Source: Xenoacremonium recifei (taxonomy: Eukaryota; Ascomycota; Sordariomycetes; Hypocreales; Nectriaceae). From it: DNA of 64,000 nt. Both the position numbers and the translations under genes were made by a program. Below are positions 35,186-46,333 of this stretch, piece after piece. The notes under the pieces were generated by a model, which had not been told where the DNA came from, ran no database searches, and saw only the letters and a list, made by a program, of their open reading frames with translations. Position 1 is the first letter of the stretch. Every line of letters begins with the position of its first letter. The stretch spans positions 248,001-312,000 of the forward strand of contig WOFQ01000036.1 of NCBI GenBank assembly GCA_012184525.1. Direction: 5' to 3'.

Positions 35186-38100
35186 CTAGTTATCCTCATC
35201 GTCTGTGTCGGGGGGGTGCGGCGTGCCCTTGGGGCTGTTGAGCCAATCGATATGGCGCAGGCGACGGCGCACCTCCCGCTCCTTGAGTTCCTTCTTGGTC
35301 ATCTTCTTCTTCTTGCGGGCCTTGAACTTCATGTCGGAGTTGTCCTCGATGCCGGAGTTGACGGCGGAGCTGATGGCGGAGGAGGCGGCGGTGCTGGCGA
35401 CGCTGCTGCCGGGGCGCGAGTCTTCGAAGCGGTCGAGGCTGACGGCGGCGTTGCCGCGCTGGGCGACGCGGCCGTCGCGGACGTGCCATTGCTCGGAGCA
35501 GAGCGCGCCGACGAACTCTTCGTTGTGGGAGATGAGAATCACGCCGCCCTTGAACTCGCGGATGGCCACGGCGAGACCGCCGAGCGAGTCCCGGTCCAAG
35601 AAGTTGGTGGGCTCGTCCAGGACCAGGAGATGGGGGTTGTTCCACATGGCGCCGGCGATGACGACCTTGACCTTCTGGCCACCGGAGAGCGAGCCGATCT
35701 CGTTGTGGTTGGCAATCTCGGGGTCAAGGCCGAGATCCTCGAAGTGCTTGGAGATGACCGAGGGCTGAAGCTCGCGGTAGCCGAGACCCTCGCGCGAAGC
35801 CTCGTGATCATCGAACTCCTGGATAGCCTTGTCGAAACCAAGCTCGAGAAGGGTCTCGCGGGAAATCTGAGAGTTGTGCTTGGGCATGAGGCCACGCCAT
35901 TTACTTGAAAGATGTTAGTATACAGATATGAGCAAGGGGGATGAGGGAGGCTAGGACTTACACTTCGTATTGGAAGGTCTTCTTGTACTTCTGACGACCA
36001 ACAAGAGCCTCAACCTGTCTGGGAGACTTGCCGTCCTTGAGATCAACCCACTTGTCCATCTGTGCTTTATCGGCCTCGGAAAGAAGACGAGTCTGCTTCA
36101 TATGCACTTCTCGGTCATCACCATGGGCATATCGCCACTGCAAGTACTGGTTGGGGGTCTTCTCCAGATGCATCTCAACGTGCTCGAGCGCGTGCTGCTT
36201 GATGTAGCCGATTCGGAGGTTAGGATGCTTCTCAACCTTGCCAATCGTGGGAATAGTCTCGCCGGTGAGCAGCTTGATGAGGGTGGACTTTCCAGCACCG
36301 TTAGGACCGATGATGGCAACTCGGGAAGACAGCGTAAGCTGGCAGGAAACCTCTTCCAGAGATGGCTTAGGAGCGTTGGGGTAGGTGTATGAGACGTTGG
36401 ACATTCTGATGATGGCTCGGGTCTGAGACTTGACACCAGTCAGGATACCAGGAGGAGGGAACTTGAACTGGACGTTGGAGGCCGACAGGGTGTAGTAACT
36501 CTTGGCTTCAGGTCGGACCTGGACAAAAGCGGCGAGGTTTCCCTTGTAGCAGGCAAGCTTCTTGTTGGGCTCGTAGTGGTAAATGTCAGTCGTGACGTTG
36601 TCGAGGAAGCCGGAGTCGTGAGAAACGATCAAGCTGGTGATGTCCGGGTGAGACTTGAGGTAGTTCTCCAACCAAGCAATGTTAGCAACATCAAGATGGT
36701 TAGTAGGTTCGTCCAGGAGGAGAACATCAGCACGCTGCAACATGGCTCGTGCCAGAGCCAGCTTCATCTTCCAGCCACCAGAGAGAGACCCGACCTTCTG
36801 AGCCTGTCGTCCCTCGGGGCCTGGGGTGAAGCCGAACTCGGTCAAGACCTCGGAAATGCGCTCCTGGCCCTGAGTAGCAATCGTGGGGTCCTTGGAAACA
36901 AACTCGAGAATGCTGATATCGGCATCCTCGCCCTGGTTGTGCTCGACGTAGCAAGTTCGGAGAACATCCTGGGGCGGGAAACCCTCTAGCTTGCCGTTAG
37001 CAATGCTGCGCATCAGAGTCGACTTTCCGGCACCGTTTCGACCGCAAAGACCATATCGGTGACCCTTGAGCAGTCGCAAGTTGGTGTGCGACAGAAGCAA
37101 CATGCCACCGTAGGCCAGGGAGAAATCGGCATTGACAATCTCGATTTCGCCGTCGTCCTCCTTCTCGGGAACACCGTACTTGCGGTGGTCCTCCTCAACG
37201 TAGAAATGCTGAACTGCATCGGCGACCTTCTGGGAGGCTTCCGCGTCCTTCATCATGGCCGGGAGATAGGGGGTGATCCTCGCGGAGATGCGGTCAACGA
37301 AGCGGTAGTTGACATCAATTGCAACCATGTCGCAGATGTAAGGGCGCAGGACCTTGTACGTATCGAGGTGGCCAGCAAGACCACCGTTGGCCTTGATCTG
37401 CTCATCCAGGACCTTGGCCACATCGTCGCTCGTGATGCGAGCAATGATGTCCTTGTCGTTACCCATAGCTTTCTCCATAGTCGCCAGGGCACGCTCAGCA
37501 ATCTCTCGAACCTCAGGCAAAGAGGCTCGGTCGTAGACAGCCTTGACACCGGGGATCAGTTTCGGGAGGAACGTTCGGGCCTCGGTCGGGTCGTGGACGA
37601 GCTTGGTCAAGTTCTCGACGATAACGACGGTCTGGCGCAGAACTTCTTGGGCGGTGTTCGGGTTGTTGAGGGACCGCTCGAGGAAAGGCGTCAGGAGAGC
37701 GAGGACGGGGGAGGTGACAATTGCAACGAAGGTGGTCTGCGACAAGGCGTGGATAGCCTTCTGCAAAGTCTGGGGAGAAGGATGCTGCATGGTGTCGACG
37801 AGGAGCGGGATTCGGGGAGCAACGTCGTCGTTGGACAGAAGCGTGGTCAACGAAGTCATGGTGTGAACGGCCTGCTTCTCGACCTCGGCCTTCAAATCGT
37901 GCATGCCGCCCTCGACGATGGGGATCAAGCCGGCCAGCTTAGCACCCATCGCCTCCCGCAGAACATCCTTATCAGCAGCCTCCTCCTTGGTGCAGCCAAC
38001 CGTCAGCTGGGCCTTGTCAGCCATCTTCTGGAGGAGCTTGTAGGCGCCGACAGTGCCCTGCCACTTTCCAGTCCTCTTAGACAGATAGTCAGACAAGGCC

Positions 38101-38579
38101 GGCAGCAGACCGACAACCATGGCCTCGGGGCTCAGGTTCGTGAAGACAGCGTCAAGGCCATACTGCGCCGCATCGCGCACGACGCTGCCCTTGTCAGCAA
38201 GAGCATCAAGGGCGCAACCAACGAGGCCTCCATCCTGCAACAGCAGAATGACCTCGCTGACCGGCTGCCGGGGCAGAAAACGCTCGAAAATGGCGCCCAG
38301 CAGGTTCTGGCTCGACTCCCTCCGCAGGCCCGACTTCTTATCAGCCGCGGCCTTCTTGACCTCGGCGAGGATGCCGTAATACTGCAGGCCAGCGAAGCCC
38401 ACCGAGTTCAGCAGCAGCTCGCACAGGCCGTAGCAGGCGTCGATCGAGGCAGCGGAAGTCTTCGCGGTGAAGATGGTGTTGAGAAAGGCCGAGATGTCTT
38501 CCTGCGACGGCGGGGGCGGGGCGTCCTTGGAGACCATCATGGCGGGTTCGTGGGATGGCGGGGTGACGGGATGAGGCAT
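35186..38579 (-). CDS. TEF3: Translation elongation factor 3 (EF-3)
   Basis: This is a fungus-specific ABC-F ATPase that releases tRNA from the ribosomal E site. The protein is 1111 aa, from exons 38579-35962 and 35903-35186. The 58-bp intron rejoins YEVKWRGL, a conserved stretch. Order: N-terminal HEAT repeats (to about 320), four-helix region, ABC1 (Walker A GRNGAGKST, about 512; signature LSGGWKMKLALARA), ABC2 (Walker A GPNGAGKST, about 759; signature LSGGQKVKV; LVLDEPTNFLD) with the chromodomain-like insert, and a Lys-rich ribosome-binding tail (KARKKKKMTKKE). It is longer than yeast EF-3 (1044 aa), partly through an N-terminal extension before MVSKDAPP. A later Met (residue 14 or 15) could be the true start. 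Confidence 0.95.
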
Positions 38580-38840
38580 CGTGATGGTGTCTTTGTGCTC
38601 TCGGGCTTTGATGATTCTGATCGTCGGGCCTCAGTCAGCTGATCGGAGTCTTTCGCGAGAGCTGGAAAAACCAACGAGGCCCTGGTGCGCAAGAGACGAC
38701 GCGCGGGAGTGAGTGTGAAAGAATAAAGAATAATCAAAGAATTGGACGGAGGTGGCACAGTGCCTGATACCTAACTAAGCCGCTACGGTAATTTCTGAAA
38801 TTTTTTCTTATCGCGCCCCAGGCACTGCCTTATCGGGCTC

Positions 38841-39190
38841 GCCGCCACACTCCGTCTCGGCCCGCTAAACTCCACGTGCAAGTCTGGCCCAACATCACTG
38901 GATTTCTTACCCTACACGTTGATTGTAATTGACAACGTTGGCATAGTATTACTTCCTAGCTTCGAGCCCACCCAAAAAATCAAGTCCGTAAAATACAGGA
39001 TATCTCCCCAAGACTCCATAAGGAAATGTCAAGTATATTTACATTCTCCCTCATAAAGATCCGCAAATACCTCATCCTCGCTGTCCTCATCTGTATCACT
39101 CACTTTAACCTCTAAAGACTTGTTGATAGTTACAGACTCCGCGCTCTTATCCTTATCCTCATTAAACTCCTCTCCCTTAATATAATATTA
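38841..39190. repeat. Decayed direct repeat (left copy), RIP-like
   Basis: The segment matches 50111-50460 in the same orientation, with small insertions on each side. It includes shared words such as CCGCTAAACTCCACGTGCAA and GCATAGTATTACTTCCTA. Its right half corresponds to the last ~160 coding bases of the 171-aa membrane-protein gene at 50294-50923. Within that part most differences are C-to-T or G-to-A relative to the live copy, the mark of RIP. The coding capacity is destroyed. Confidence 0.8.
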
Positions 39191-39410
39191 AATAAAAGTT
39201 ATTAATAAATAATAATTAATTTTCTAATTATAAAATAAATATAATTAATTATAATTTTTTATTAAATAATATAATAAATAAATTATATTAAATATAAAAT
39301 TTTAAATATTATATTTAATAATATATAAATAAATTATAATAATTAAGTTTTTATTAATAATTAATTAATTAAATAAATTATTCTAAAATATATAAAGCTG
39401 GTTTATATAC
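39170..39410. repeat. AT-rich block, probable RIP-degraded sequence
   Basis: The segment is about 90% A+T, made of TAA/ATA/AAT words with no open frame. It follows directly on the decayed repeat. Such blocks usually come from RIP of a transposon or duplication; the original element is no longer recognisable. Confidence 0.75.
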
Positions 39411-39682
39411 TGAATATATTTAAACTGGATTACTGGCTTATACCTAGTGATCCAGTAATCCTGCGCCTGGATTACTGACTCTCAAGTCGTGATTCAGTGA
39501 TTCTTGGTCACGTGCTTCCCACGTAACTTCTTCAATATGCTGTTCTGCTGCGGGTCATGACACTTACGATATCGCTTGCTTGACCGCCACACCATGTAGA
39601 ACCCCCCTGCCCCTTGCGGTGCTAACAATCTTTATAAAATCGCTGGGCTCATCAACTTGCTTTGGTAGTTGATTAGTTATAT

Positions 39683-41359
39683 ATGCTCGCCAAACACCTC
39701 TCAGCCATGGCAGTCGATGGAGCCGGAGCCGAGAGCCTGGTACATTATGACACGATCGTTCTCGGTGCAGGAATCGCGGGACTCGCATTTGCCTCCCGAC
39801 TGCAGGCAAATCACACAGCGCGCGGTGTCAATCGACTACAGATACTAGAGGCACGGGACCGCATCGGTGGCCGTATAGCTTCTGCTCATGTTCAAGACTG
39901 CCGTTTGGACACCGGCGCGAATTGGATTCATGGAACCGGCAATGCAACGAGACTAAATCCGCTCATGGACATTCTTCCACACAAGCGATACAGATCGATG
40001 AAAGGGTCTGTCTTGTTCCAAGCACCAAATGAAGAGCACGATGTCACCGGGGAGAATGGCGGGATCGCCGGCGAATGTTTGAAGGAAGTCAGCCTGGGCA
40101 GAACAGCGCCCCTGACATGCCCTGCAACGGCAATTACGGGAACAAACTCCGACGGCAGTTTAGTGATCCCTGCTCATGTGGCTAGACTGATCGTTTCATG
40201 CCCTCAGAACGCAGTCGACGAAGTGCAAGACCTTGCTACTACACTTCCGGCAAAAGCAGCAAGGGACATGTCCGTGCTGCGAGTGCTGGTGAACACAGCG
40301 GCTTTCCGAGACGCATTTGAGCTTGTGCCGAAAGAATACCGTCGCACATTAGGCGCGTTATTCCAAGGCATAGAAAATATGGAGGCTGCACCGCTTCTTG
40401 CACAAACTACGGAACCCGGACGTCCTGAGAGCGAACCCGGCCTTGGACTACTAGAATACGCAGTGGACGATTTCGATGGTGAACAAGCCTTCCTCCAGGA
40501 CGGATTTGTCCCGGTAATTGACGAAATCGCCAAGCCACTTGTAGAGGCTGGCGCCATATCGCTGGAAAGCGTTGTGACGCGAATCGACTGGACCAGGAAC
40601 CCCATCGTCATCGAAACAAGACGAGGAACCTTCACCGCGAGAGAAGTGGTGTGCACATTACCCTTGGGTGTGTTGAAAGACAGCGGCAAGGATGCACTTT
40701 TCGTGCCAGATTTACCAGACGACAAGCAAGAAGCGATAGAACGTCTTGGCTTTGGCACTCTTGACAAGATATTTGCAATCTACTCTAGGCCCTGGTGGAA
40801 CGATGAACCTTATAGCTCTGTCATCAAGGAAGGGCTCATCCAAAAGAAGACTCACGGTGGGGACGATTTGCCTGATTCATTTCTGGGCTTCACCTCGGAA
40901 TTGAGCGGCATCTCTGTCAGTCGCAACGGCTCTGTGTCCCCCGACGTGTATCGACTGCCAATCATGAACCTTCACTCCTTGACAGGTCAACCTGTCCTTT
41001 GCGCTTTTGTCTCTTGCAAGACTGCTACTACAGTCGAAGGAATGAAGGACGAAGACATTAGTGGACTGCTCCATCGAACTCTTACCCAGTGGTTCGGCAT
41101 TGAGCCGCCAAGGCCAGATGCCGTACATGTTACGTGGTGGGCAGAGGACCCTTACTCAAGAGGTGCTTACAGCCACATGATCACTGGTCTGTCTGAAGCC
41201 AGGCATAGAGAGACCCTCCAAAAGCCTATGATCAATGAAGCCGGCGGCGTGCTGAGATTTGCTGGCGAACATTGCTCCCGAGATCATTTTGCAATGGTTC
41301 ACGGCGCTTTGCTAGATGGCTGGAGAGCAGCGGATGAGTCGTTGCGACATTCGCCATGA
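39683..41359 (+). CDS. FAD-dependent amine oxidase (polyamine oxidase/LSD1-like fold)
   Basis: This is an intronless 558-aa flavoprotein. The N-terminal FAD motif GAGIAGLAFASRL (about residues 29-41) is followed by EARDRIGGRI and a GANWIHG loop, all typical of flavin amine oxidases. Near the C-terminus GGVLRFAGEH and a GALLDGWRAA helix complete FAD binding. These enzymes oxidise amine C-N bonds, giving an aldehyde or imine and hydrogen peroxide. The substrate is not readable: polyamines, monoamines or a metabolite intermediate are all possible. No secretion signal is evident. It is the first gene of the accessory island, right after the AT-rich block, and is convergent with a 112-aa membrane protein. 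Confidence 0.88.
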   Translation: MLAKHLSAMAVDGAGAESLVHYDTIVLGAGIAGLAFASRLQANHTARGVNRLQILEARDRIGGRIASAHVQDCRLDTGANWIHGTGNATRLNPLMDILPHKRYRSMKGSVLFQAPNEEHDVTGENGGIAGECLKEVSLGRTAPLTCPATAITGTNSDGSLVIPAHVARLIVSCPQNAVDEVQDLATTLPAKAARDMSVLRVLVNTAAFRDAFELVPKEYRRTLGALFQGIENMEAAPLLAQTTEPGRPESEPGLGLLEYAVDDFDGEQAFLQDGFVPVIDEIAKPLVEAGAISLESVVTRIDWTRNPIVIETRRGTFTAREVVCTLPLGVLKDSGKDALFVPDLPDDKQEAIERLGFGTLDKIFAIYSRPWWNDEPYSSVIKEGLIQKKTHGGDDLPDSFLGFTSELSGISVSRNGSVSPDVYRLPIMNLHSLTGQPVLCAFVSCKTATTVEGMKDEDISGLLHRTLTQWFGIEPPRPDAVHVTWWAEDPYSRGAYSHMITGLSEARHRETLQKPMINEAGGVLRFAGEHCSRDHFAMVHGALLDGWRAADESLRHSP

Positions 41360-41485
41360 TATCGATTTACTCTTTCTAAGCGATGAAGTTCTAATCTATC
41401 TTATATGCGCACCCGCTCCCTTTTCAGCACCCATTGTCAACAACATTGCCTTACCGGTCGAAGTGCCCTAGAAGGCGCCGGTCCT

Positions 41486-41879
41486 TTAGCTCCGATGTGT
41501 CTCAACGACACTACCCGATGCTGGATCGTCCAATTTCTCCATGACGCTGGCTTTGGGCGGCTCCGTTAGGTCAGAGGCAACGAAAGATGGATATTTCGTT
41601 CTCTCTTTCTCCTCTCTCGAAAAAATGGGTGCTCTTTCGGTGATTTGGGGGTTGACTTGAGAAGACCCATCCGCTTCGATATCGTTCAACGAGGCATATT
41701 GTGCTATACATTCTTGTCAGGACCACGTTTGGTGGCTGCAAGTTTCGTCTGTGTGGAACCAACTTACGACATTGCTTCATGGCTAATAATTTCTGAGCCT
41801 GCCATATGGTGATGAGGCTGGTGGTGAGGTTCGTGATGTCGAATATCAGGCCAACGATGAAGTCGATTGATACAGCCAT
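41486..41879 (-). CDS. 112-aa protein with N-terminal hydrophobic segment, unknown
   Basis: I do not recognise this gene. Exons are 41879-41768 and 41712-41486, joined by a 55-bp intron (GTAAGT donor, CTGACAAG end) that keeps the frame. Residues 5-27 are hydrophobic (DFIVGLIFDITNLTTSLITIW) and could be a signal anchor. The rest is polar and rich in Glu, Lys and Ser. The good splice signals and intact frame argue for a real gene. It lies tail to tail with the amine oxidase. Confidence 0.55.
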
Positions 41880-42539
41880 GGTTTCAGTACAGGCAGACTT
41901 TAGGCGACATGCACATTTTATTTTAGTGGAAGTCGAAATTGATGGACATCACATAAATATATAGCGTTGGCGCAGCCACGATCGAACACGAATTAACACT
42001 GCCGCTCCTACATCTACCTTTGATAATGCGTGAAACTTTGGTGCTGTGTGGGAACTTCGAGACACGGGATTGACTGTTGGAACTTTCTATTGGTGTAATC
42101 GCCTGCGCTTACAGCAACCTTCTGCAATACCTATCGAGCCGTGATTTGATTGCGGAAGCTTGTTGAACTGGCAATGCGTTCGCCTTGGCCACTCCCTCCA
42201 ATAAGATGGGCTGATGCAACGCCACCAAGGGTCAGGACAAGAGGGGACTTGAGGTGGAATTTTTCGAGTGCGTCCAGGGTGAGACCTTCGGCGTCAAAGC
42301 CTGATGTACGACTGTTTCAGCCGCCGGCACTTTGCCTGCCAACTAACAGCTCTGCAACATTCACCACCACAGCAGCATCGGTATCTAGAGGTTACGAGTG
42401 TAACAGAACAGGCGCCCAGAAAGCGCCGAGGTCAGGAAATTTGTGCGTTTGCAGTTTCATTACTACCTATCTTACAATCATCTTAATAAAAAGTTCACAG
42501 CGACGCCGCCCCAGCTACAAAGGCCAAGTCCTGCATATC
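41880..42539. other. Intergenic, no gene seen
   Basis: The stretch holds the promoter side of the 112-aa gene and the 3' flank of the Clr5 gene. Open frames here are short and unsupported. Confidence 0.5.
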
Positions 42540-44356
42540 CTATACTGTATCGATTCTCTCGGTAATGCTGCTGATCTCTGCTTTCAGGTCATCTGCCGCC
42601 TTGATTTCGCCATTCTCTCGAAGCCATTTTTGCTGTAGAACCATAAGCTCGATGCGCCAGGGATCGTCATTTCCCCATTCTCTCCCAATCAACGGCATCG
42701 CCTGCTTCAAGCATTTTACCGCTGGCATGGTTAATTTCATCTCGTTGAAGGCCCGCGCCTGGATCTCCAGGCCTCCAATCTGGTAGACAAGCAGATCAAT
42801 ATCCTGTGCGAGCTGAGCACGCTCCTCGAGTTTCAGGCCGATGTTGAGGGCTTGCTGCCAGTCTTTAGAGTTCATGAAGTTGTACCCAAGCGCGTTAAAG
42901 ACCGTCATGTGACTGAGTTCCGGTGTCTGCGGCGTATCCTCGCAGTTCTTGAGGAGCTGACGGAGGCGTTGCTCGGCGATGGCGGCATTCCTCGTGCCGT
43001 GGATGCGAAAGATGAGATCACATTGATGGCGAACGTACTCTGGATGAAGCTTCGGCAGTTGCATTTGGAAAGCATCGGCGGTGGCCTGCCAAGCTTCACG
43101 CACAAGATCTTCGAGCTCCAACACATCTGTACGAGTAAGAAGCTTAAACATTTGTACGACGGGATGCTCAGGATGGAGCAGATCCGTGGCCATGTTGTAG
43201 ATATACTTGATCAGGGTGACAATGATATGTGCGTGGCCAGACTGAACGAGGAATACTAGGGAGGTCCAGAAGAAGTTAAGGGCGCGAACACACCCGCTCT
43301 TGAGGATAGGTTTGACCAAACCGAATGCTTTGGACACGACATGATCCCCGTCGATTCTCGACCTCTGCTGATATAGCAAGACAGCAGAGCGTACCAGATC
43401 GAAATAAGTCTCAGGCAAGTCCATCTGTGCTTTGGTACATGTCATGCTCGTGCAGACATTACTGCTGTCCACATTCCAAGTATAAATGAAAGATGTCTCT
43501 ATGTGCCGTTGAGCCAATAAAAGGATGCGTTCCTGAATTGAGATTGGCGGCGTGGCCGCTCGACCGGAACGTACTCCAACAGCGTGGGCCAAGGCGAAGG
43601 AGTGTCTGAGAGGGCCAGAAAGCTGCCACTCCTCGTTGTCTGCCGAGGCCTGGCCCGCAGGATTCGAGATATCGGCGCCCCTGCATCGGCAGCCTGAGAA
43701 TGCTGGTCGTTGGCGTCTTGGGCATCGAGAGCTTGGAAACCGCTGTCGACATCAAGAGCCTGGAAAATTTGGTCGACGGCACCTCCAGCCTCGGGAGCTT
43801 CAAAAGGATCAGCGTCCAAGGCGGTTCCAGCAGCATTAGCAGCTTGAAAAGGATGGCTGTCGGCGCTTCGAGCGTCAGGAACTTGGGAATGATGGTCATT
43901 CACCGAAGAAGCCAGCGATCCCCCGTCCGCTACTGTAGACTGGTGTCCGAGACGCCTAGGATTTCTCTTCCGAGAGGTCTGGTGTCTCTTGTACTTTATA
44001 TCGAAGTTCCACTCTCGAAGTCTATTCTTATACTGTTTCTCGCTGGTGCAATTGCCCGTTAGAGAACGCTAAAGGCCAGGGCTCGCGCGCTTGTTCACAA
44101 ACCTGCCGAAGTGTCTGTAGTCCCGACGCATAATCCCCATCACTTCCTTCAAAGTCCTGTTCTGTTCTAGGTACAGCTGGCGAATCGTCTCTTTGTGCTG
44201 CTCCCATTTTTGCGGCAAGGAATATCTTTTCGGAGCCGAGGGCACGCTCAGTTGCGCTGGGTCTTCCGTTGCCAGCCCTATAGTCTCGTCGCCGTCAAGG
44301 AGCTCCACAAGCCTCCCGGAGCCGGCATCACCGGCGTTGTGCCCGGGTTCGAACAT
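42540..44356 (-). CDS. Clr5-domain protein (putative regulator)
   Basis: The N-terminus carries a Clr5 domain (about residues 31-96: KWEQHKETIRQLYLEQNRTL, then KQYKNRLREWNF), a DNA-binding-type fold common in filamentous fungi. Exon 1 is 44356-44103 and a 60-bp intron (44043-44102) completes the domain. A low-complexity linker follows with FQA/LDA-type words. The C-terminal ~400 residues are alpha-helical, TPR-like, and lie in another frame, so a second intron is needed. Two readings keep whole codons: intron 43743-43903 (531 aa) or 43694-43782 (555 aa). I cannot choose; a frameshift is the third option. Clr5 proteins are variable, often accessory regulators, and no target can be named. Confidence 0.7.
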
Positions 44357-44715
44357 GACCCGTCCATAAGCATGAACGAATCCGCTCAGGTTGAATGGCT
44401 GTGGTGGGTGATGGATACGGGCAGGTAGATGAGATGCTCACGCGTTGTTTGTGCGCTCTTTTGTTGTCGACAGAGAGCCTCCCTCCTGCGCAGATGCCGC
44501 GATAAGCTGGCCAGCATGAGCTTCAATTGAGGCTCTGCGATTGTACTCTTGAAGGTCTAGCGGCGGTGGGATATAAATAAATGTTGTTAGAATTTAATCA
44601 CTTCGCTTAAAGGTCCGAGACCAATGTCACTTGATCAAAACAGTAGCTCCTTCGTTTATTCTATCAAGTGTCTTGGGCTGTGTGCACGGCTGTTCATTAG
44701 TCCACCACCACAATT
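44357..44715. promoter_or_regulatory. Divergent intergenic region, Clr5 gene / methyltransferase
   Basis: The 359 bp separate the start codons of the Clr5 gene and the methyltransferase gene, which point away from each other. They must hold both promoters. A TATAAATAA-like run lies near 44571-44580. The arrangement would allow the Clr5 protein to control the enzyme gene, which is inferred only. Confidence 0.5.
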
Positions 44716-45800
44716 ATGAACGAGACGAAAATGAATCAAATTCTAGACATCGGTGGGGGTGAGATACAATCATACAACAAAGCACTCCTAGAGGAAAAGC
44801 TCTTCTGGAGCCAAGAACCTTTCTCTACTCTCAAAGGTCATGTCCAGAGAGTCCTACCTACTTCAATCATCTACGGCGACAAAGGGCTCGAGCTTTGGGC
44901 GAGCATCACGCGCCTCCCGAGCTACTACCAGACGAGAGGGGAAGCAGCCTTGTTGGTCGAGAATTCCGGAGAACTGGAGAGATGGATCCAGAAGGGCAGT
45001 GTTTTGATCGATCTTGGCTGCGGGTATGTGTCTCGGCGTGCCGAGTAGAGAGCTGCCTGTTCTGTGGGCGTAGCTAATACACAGAGTGCAGAGACATTCG
45101 TAAGCTCACCCCCCTGTTGGAAGAGCTTGACCGTTGCCAGAAGCCGGTCCTTTATTGCCCACTCGATCTTTCGCGAAAATCCATTGAACGAGCTATCGAG
45201 CAGACCAAGCTCGCTCTTCTTCCATGCATCAGTGTCACCGGCGTATGGGGTGCGTTTGAAGACGGAGTGGACTGGGCGAATCGTAGCTGTGGCGATCGGC
45301 CTAGGATATTCCTCTCCTTGGGCTCAATGCTCGGTAATGATCATTTTGAGGATGCGGTGGCGCGTCTCAAATGGCTGCGTTCGACAGGCTTGCGCAATGA
45401 ACATGACATGATCCTTCTAACTATGGACGGAACTAAAGATCTAGAAAAGATTTGTCAATCGTACGACGATGCAGCAGGCATGTTCACGCAGTTTATTCGT
45501 CAAGGGTTCGAAGACTCAAACGATGTCCTTGGTGACAACTGGTACCGACAGGAAGATTGGACTCTTCTGCGTAGGCTTACACGAAACCCGACGATGCACC
45601 GATTCGTCTTGCAAGCTAAGCGCGACGTCCAATGTCCGATGAGGAATGTGACACTCCGCCAGGGCGATGAAATCGACTGCTATGAAGGTTTCAAGTATGG
45701 ACCTGAAGAGATGGCAAAGCAATTTACAGCGGCAGGAATCAGGGAGTATGCGCGTTGGAAAGGCCCAAACGATGATATCTGTAAGCTGTTGATTGCATGA
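44716..45800 (+). CDS. EgtD/EasF-family SAM-dependent N-methyltransferase
   Basis: The protein is 338 aa from exons 44716-45023 and 45092-45800 (68-bp intron, GTATGT donor). It belongs to the histidine-specific methyltransferase-like family (Methyltransf_33), which includes EgtD (ergothioneine) and the ergot-alkaloid enzyme EasF/FgaMT (dimethylallyltryptophan N-methyltransferase, of similar length). Signs are the N-terminal YGDKGLELW and TRLPSYYQTR stretches, the SAM motif VLIDLGCGDIRK (about 96-107), the acidic strand end CPLDLS, and SLGSMLGND, equivalent to the family's GS(T/S)xGNF loop. The stand-alone form fits secondary metabolism better than ergothioneine synthesis, where fungal EgtD is fused to a sulfoxide synthase. 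No prenyltransferase or other ergot gene is nearby, so the substrate is open: an amino acid or amine. Confidence 0.85.
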
Positions 45801-46333
45801 CCGATCTACACAAAAGCTAACCTCCATCATATATCAATATCTCTGAGGGAATGCGGATTTCTTAGAAATGCCGAATCAGAAGCATTAAGAGCCGATTTAT
45901 CTCTTACTGGATTCATCATTCGCTCCTGCGTATTGTCGACATAATAATGCTGCCGAGACGCTGCCAGGCTACAGAAACACATATTAAAGTTCAGACGGTC
46001 GATATATATTTCATCGAGGACCCCAGAAGTGAGAAGATGGTCAGATCAATAAAGTCAATTGGTGACCCCTAACTGCATTTTTCTAAGTAAAATGAGCGTG
46101 CACACCTCCTATTGAAATGGCACTGAGCGTTGCCTGAGGCACTAGGCAGCGCTCTTCCTTCAGGGCTCATTCGAGCTCGTTACTAATATTTGACTCAGGT
46201 GAGCGTAGCTCGCCGCGCATCACGTGAAGCTGTCACGTGGCGGGTCACGCAACAGTAATAACGATGACTAATTACATAACAAGGCGATGCCCACGTGGCT
46301 CCCTTCCAGCCCGGACACACTAGCAGTGTTGGT
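45801..46333. other. Intergenic between convergent genes
   Basis: The stretch holds the 3' flanks of the methyltransferase and glyoxalase-like genes. It is AT-rich in places and has no gene. Confidence 0.55.

Noticed and set aside
35078..35908. 276-codon plus-strand frame opposite EF-3
   Set aside because: Antisense shadow of the EF-3 C-terminal exon.
37059..38642. 527-codon plus-strand frame opposite EF-3
   Set aside because: Antisense shadow of the highly codon-biased EF-3 gene.
44341..44356. GGGTTCGAAC-like word resembling a tRNA B box
   Set aside because: No cloverleaf or A box around it; inside the Clr5 gene start.
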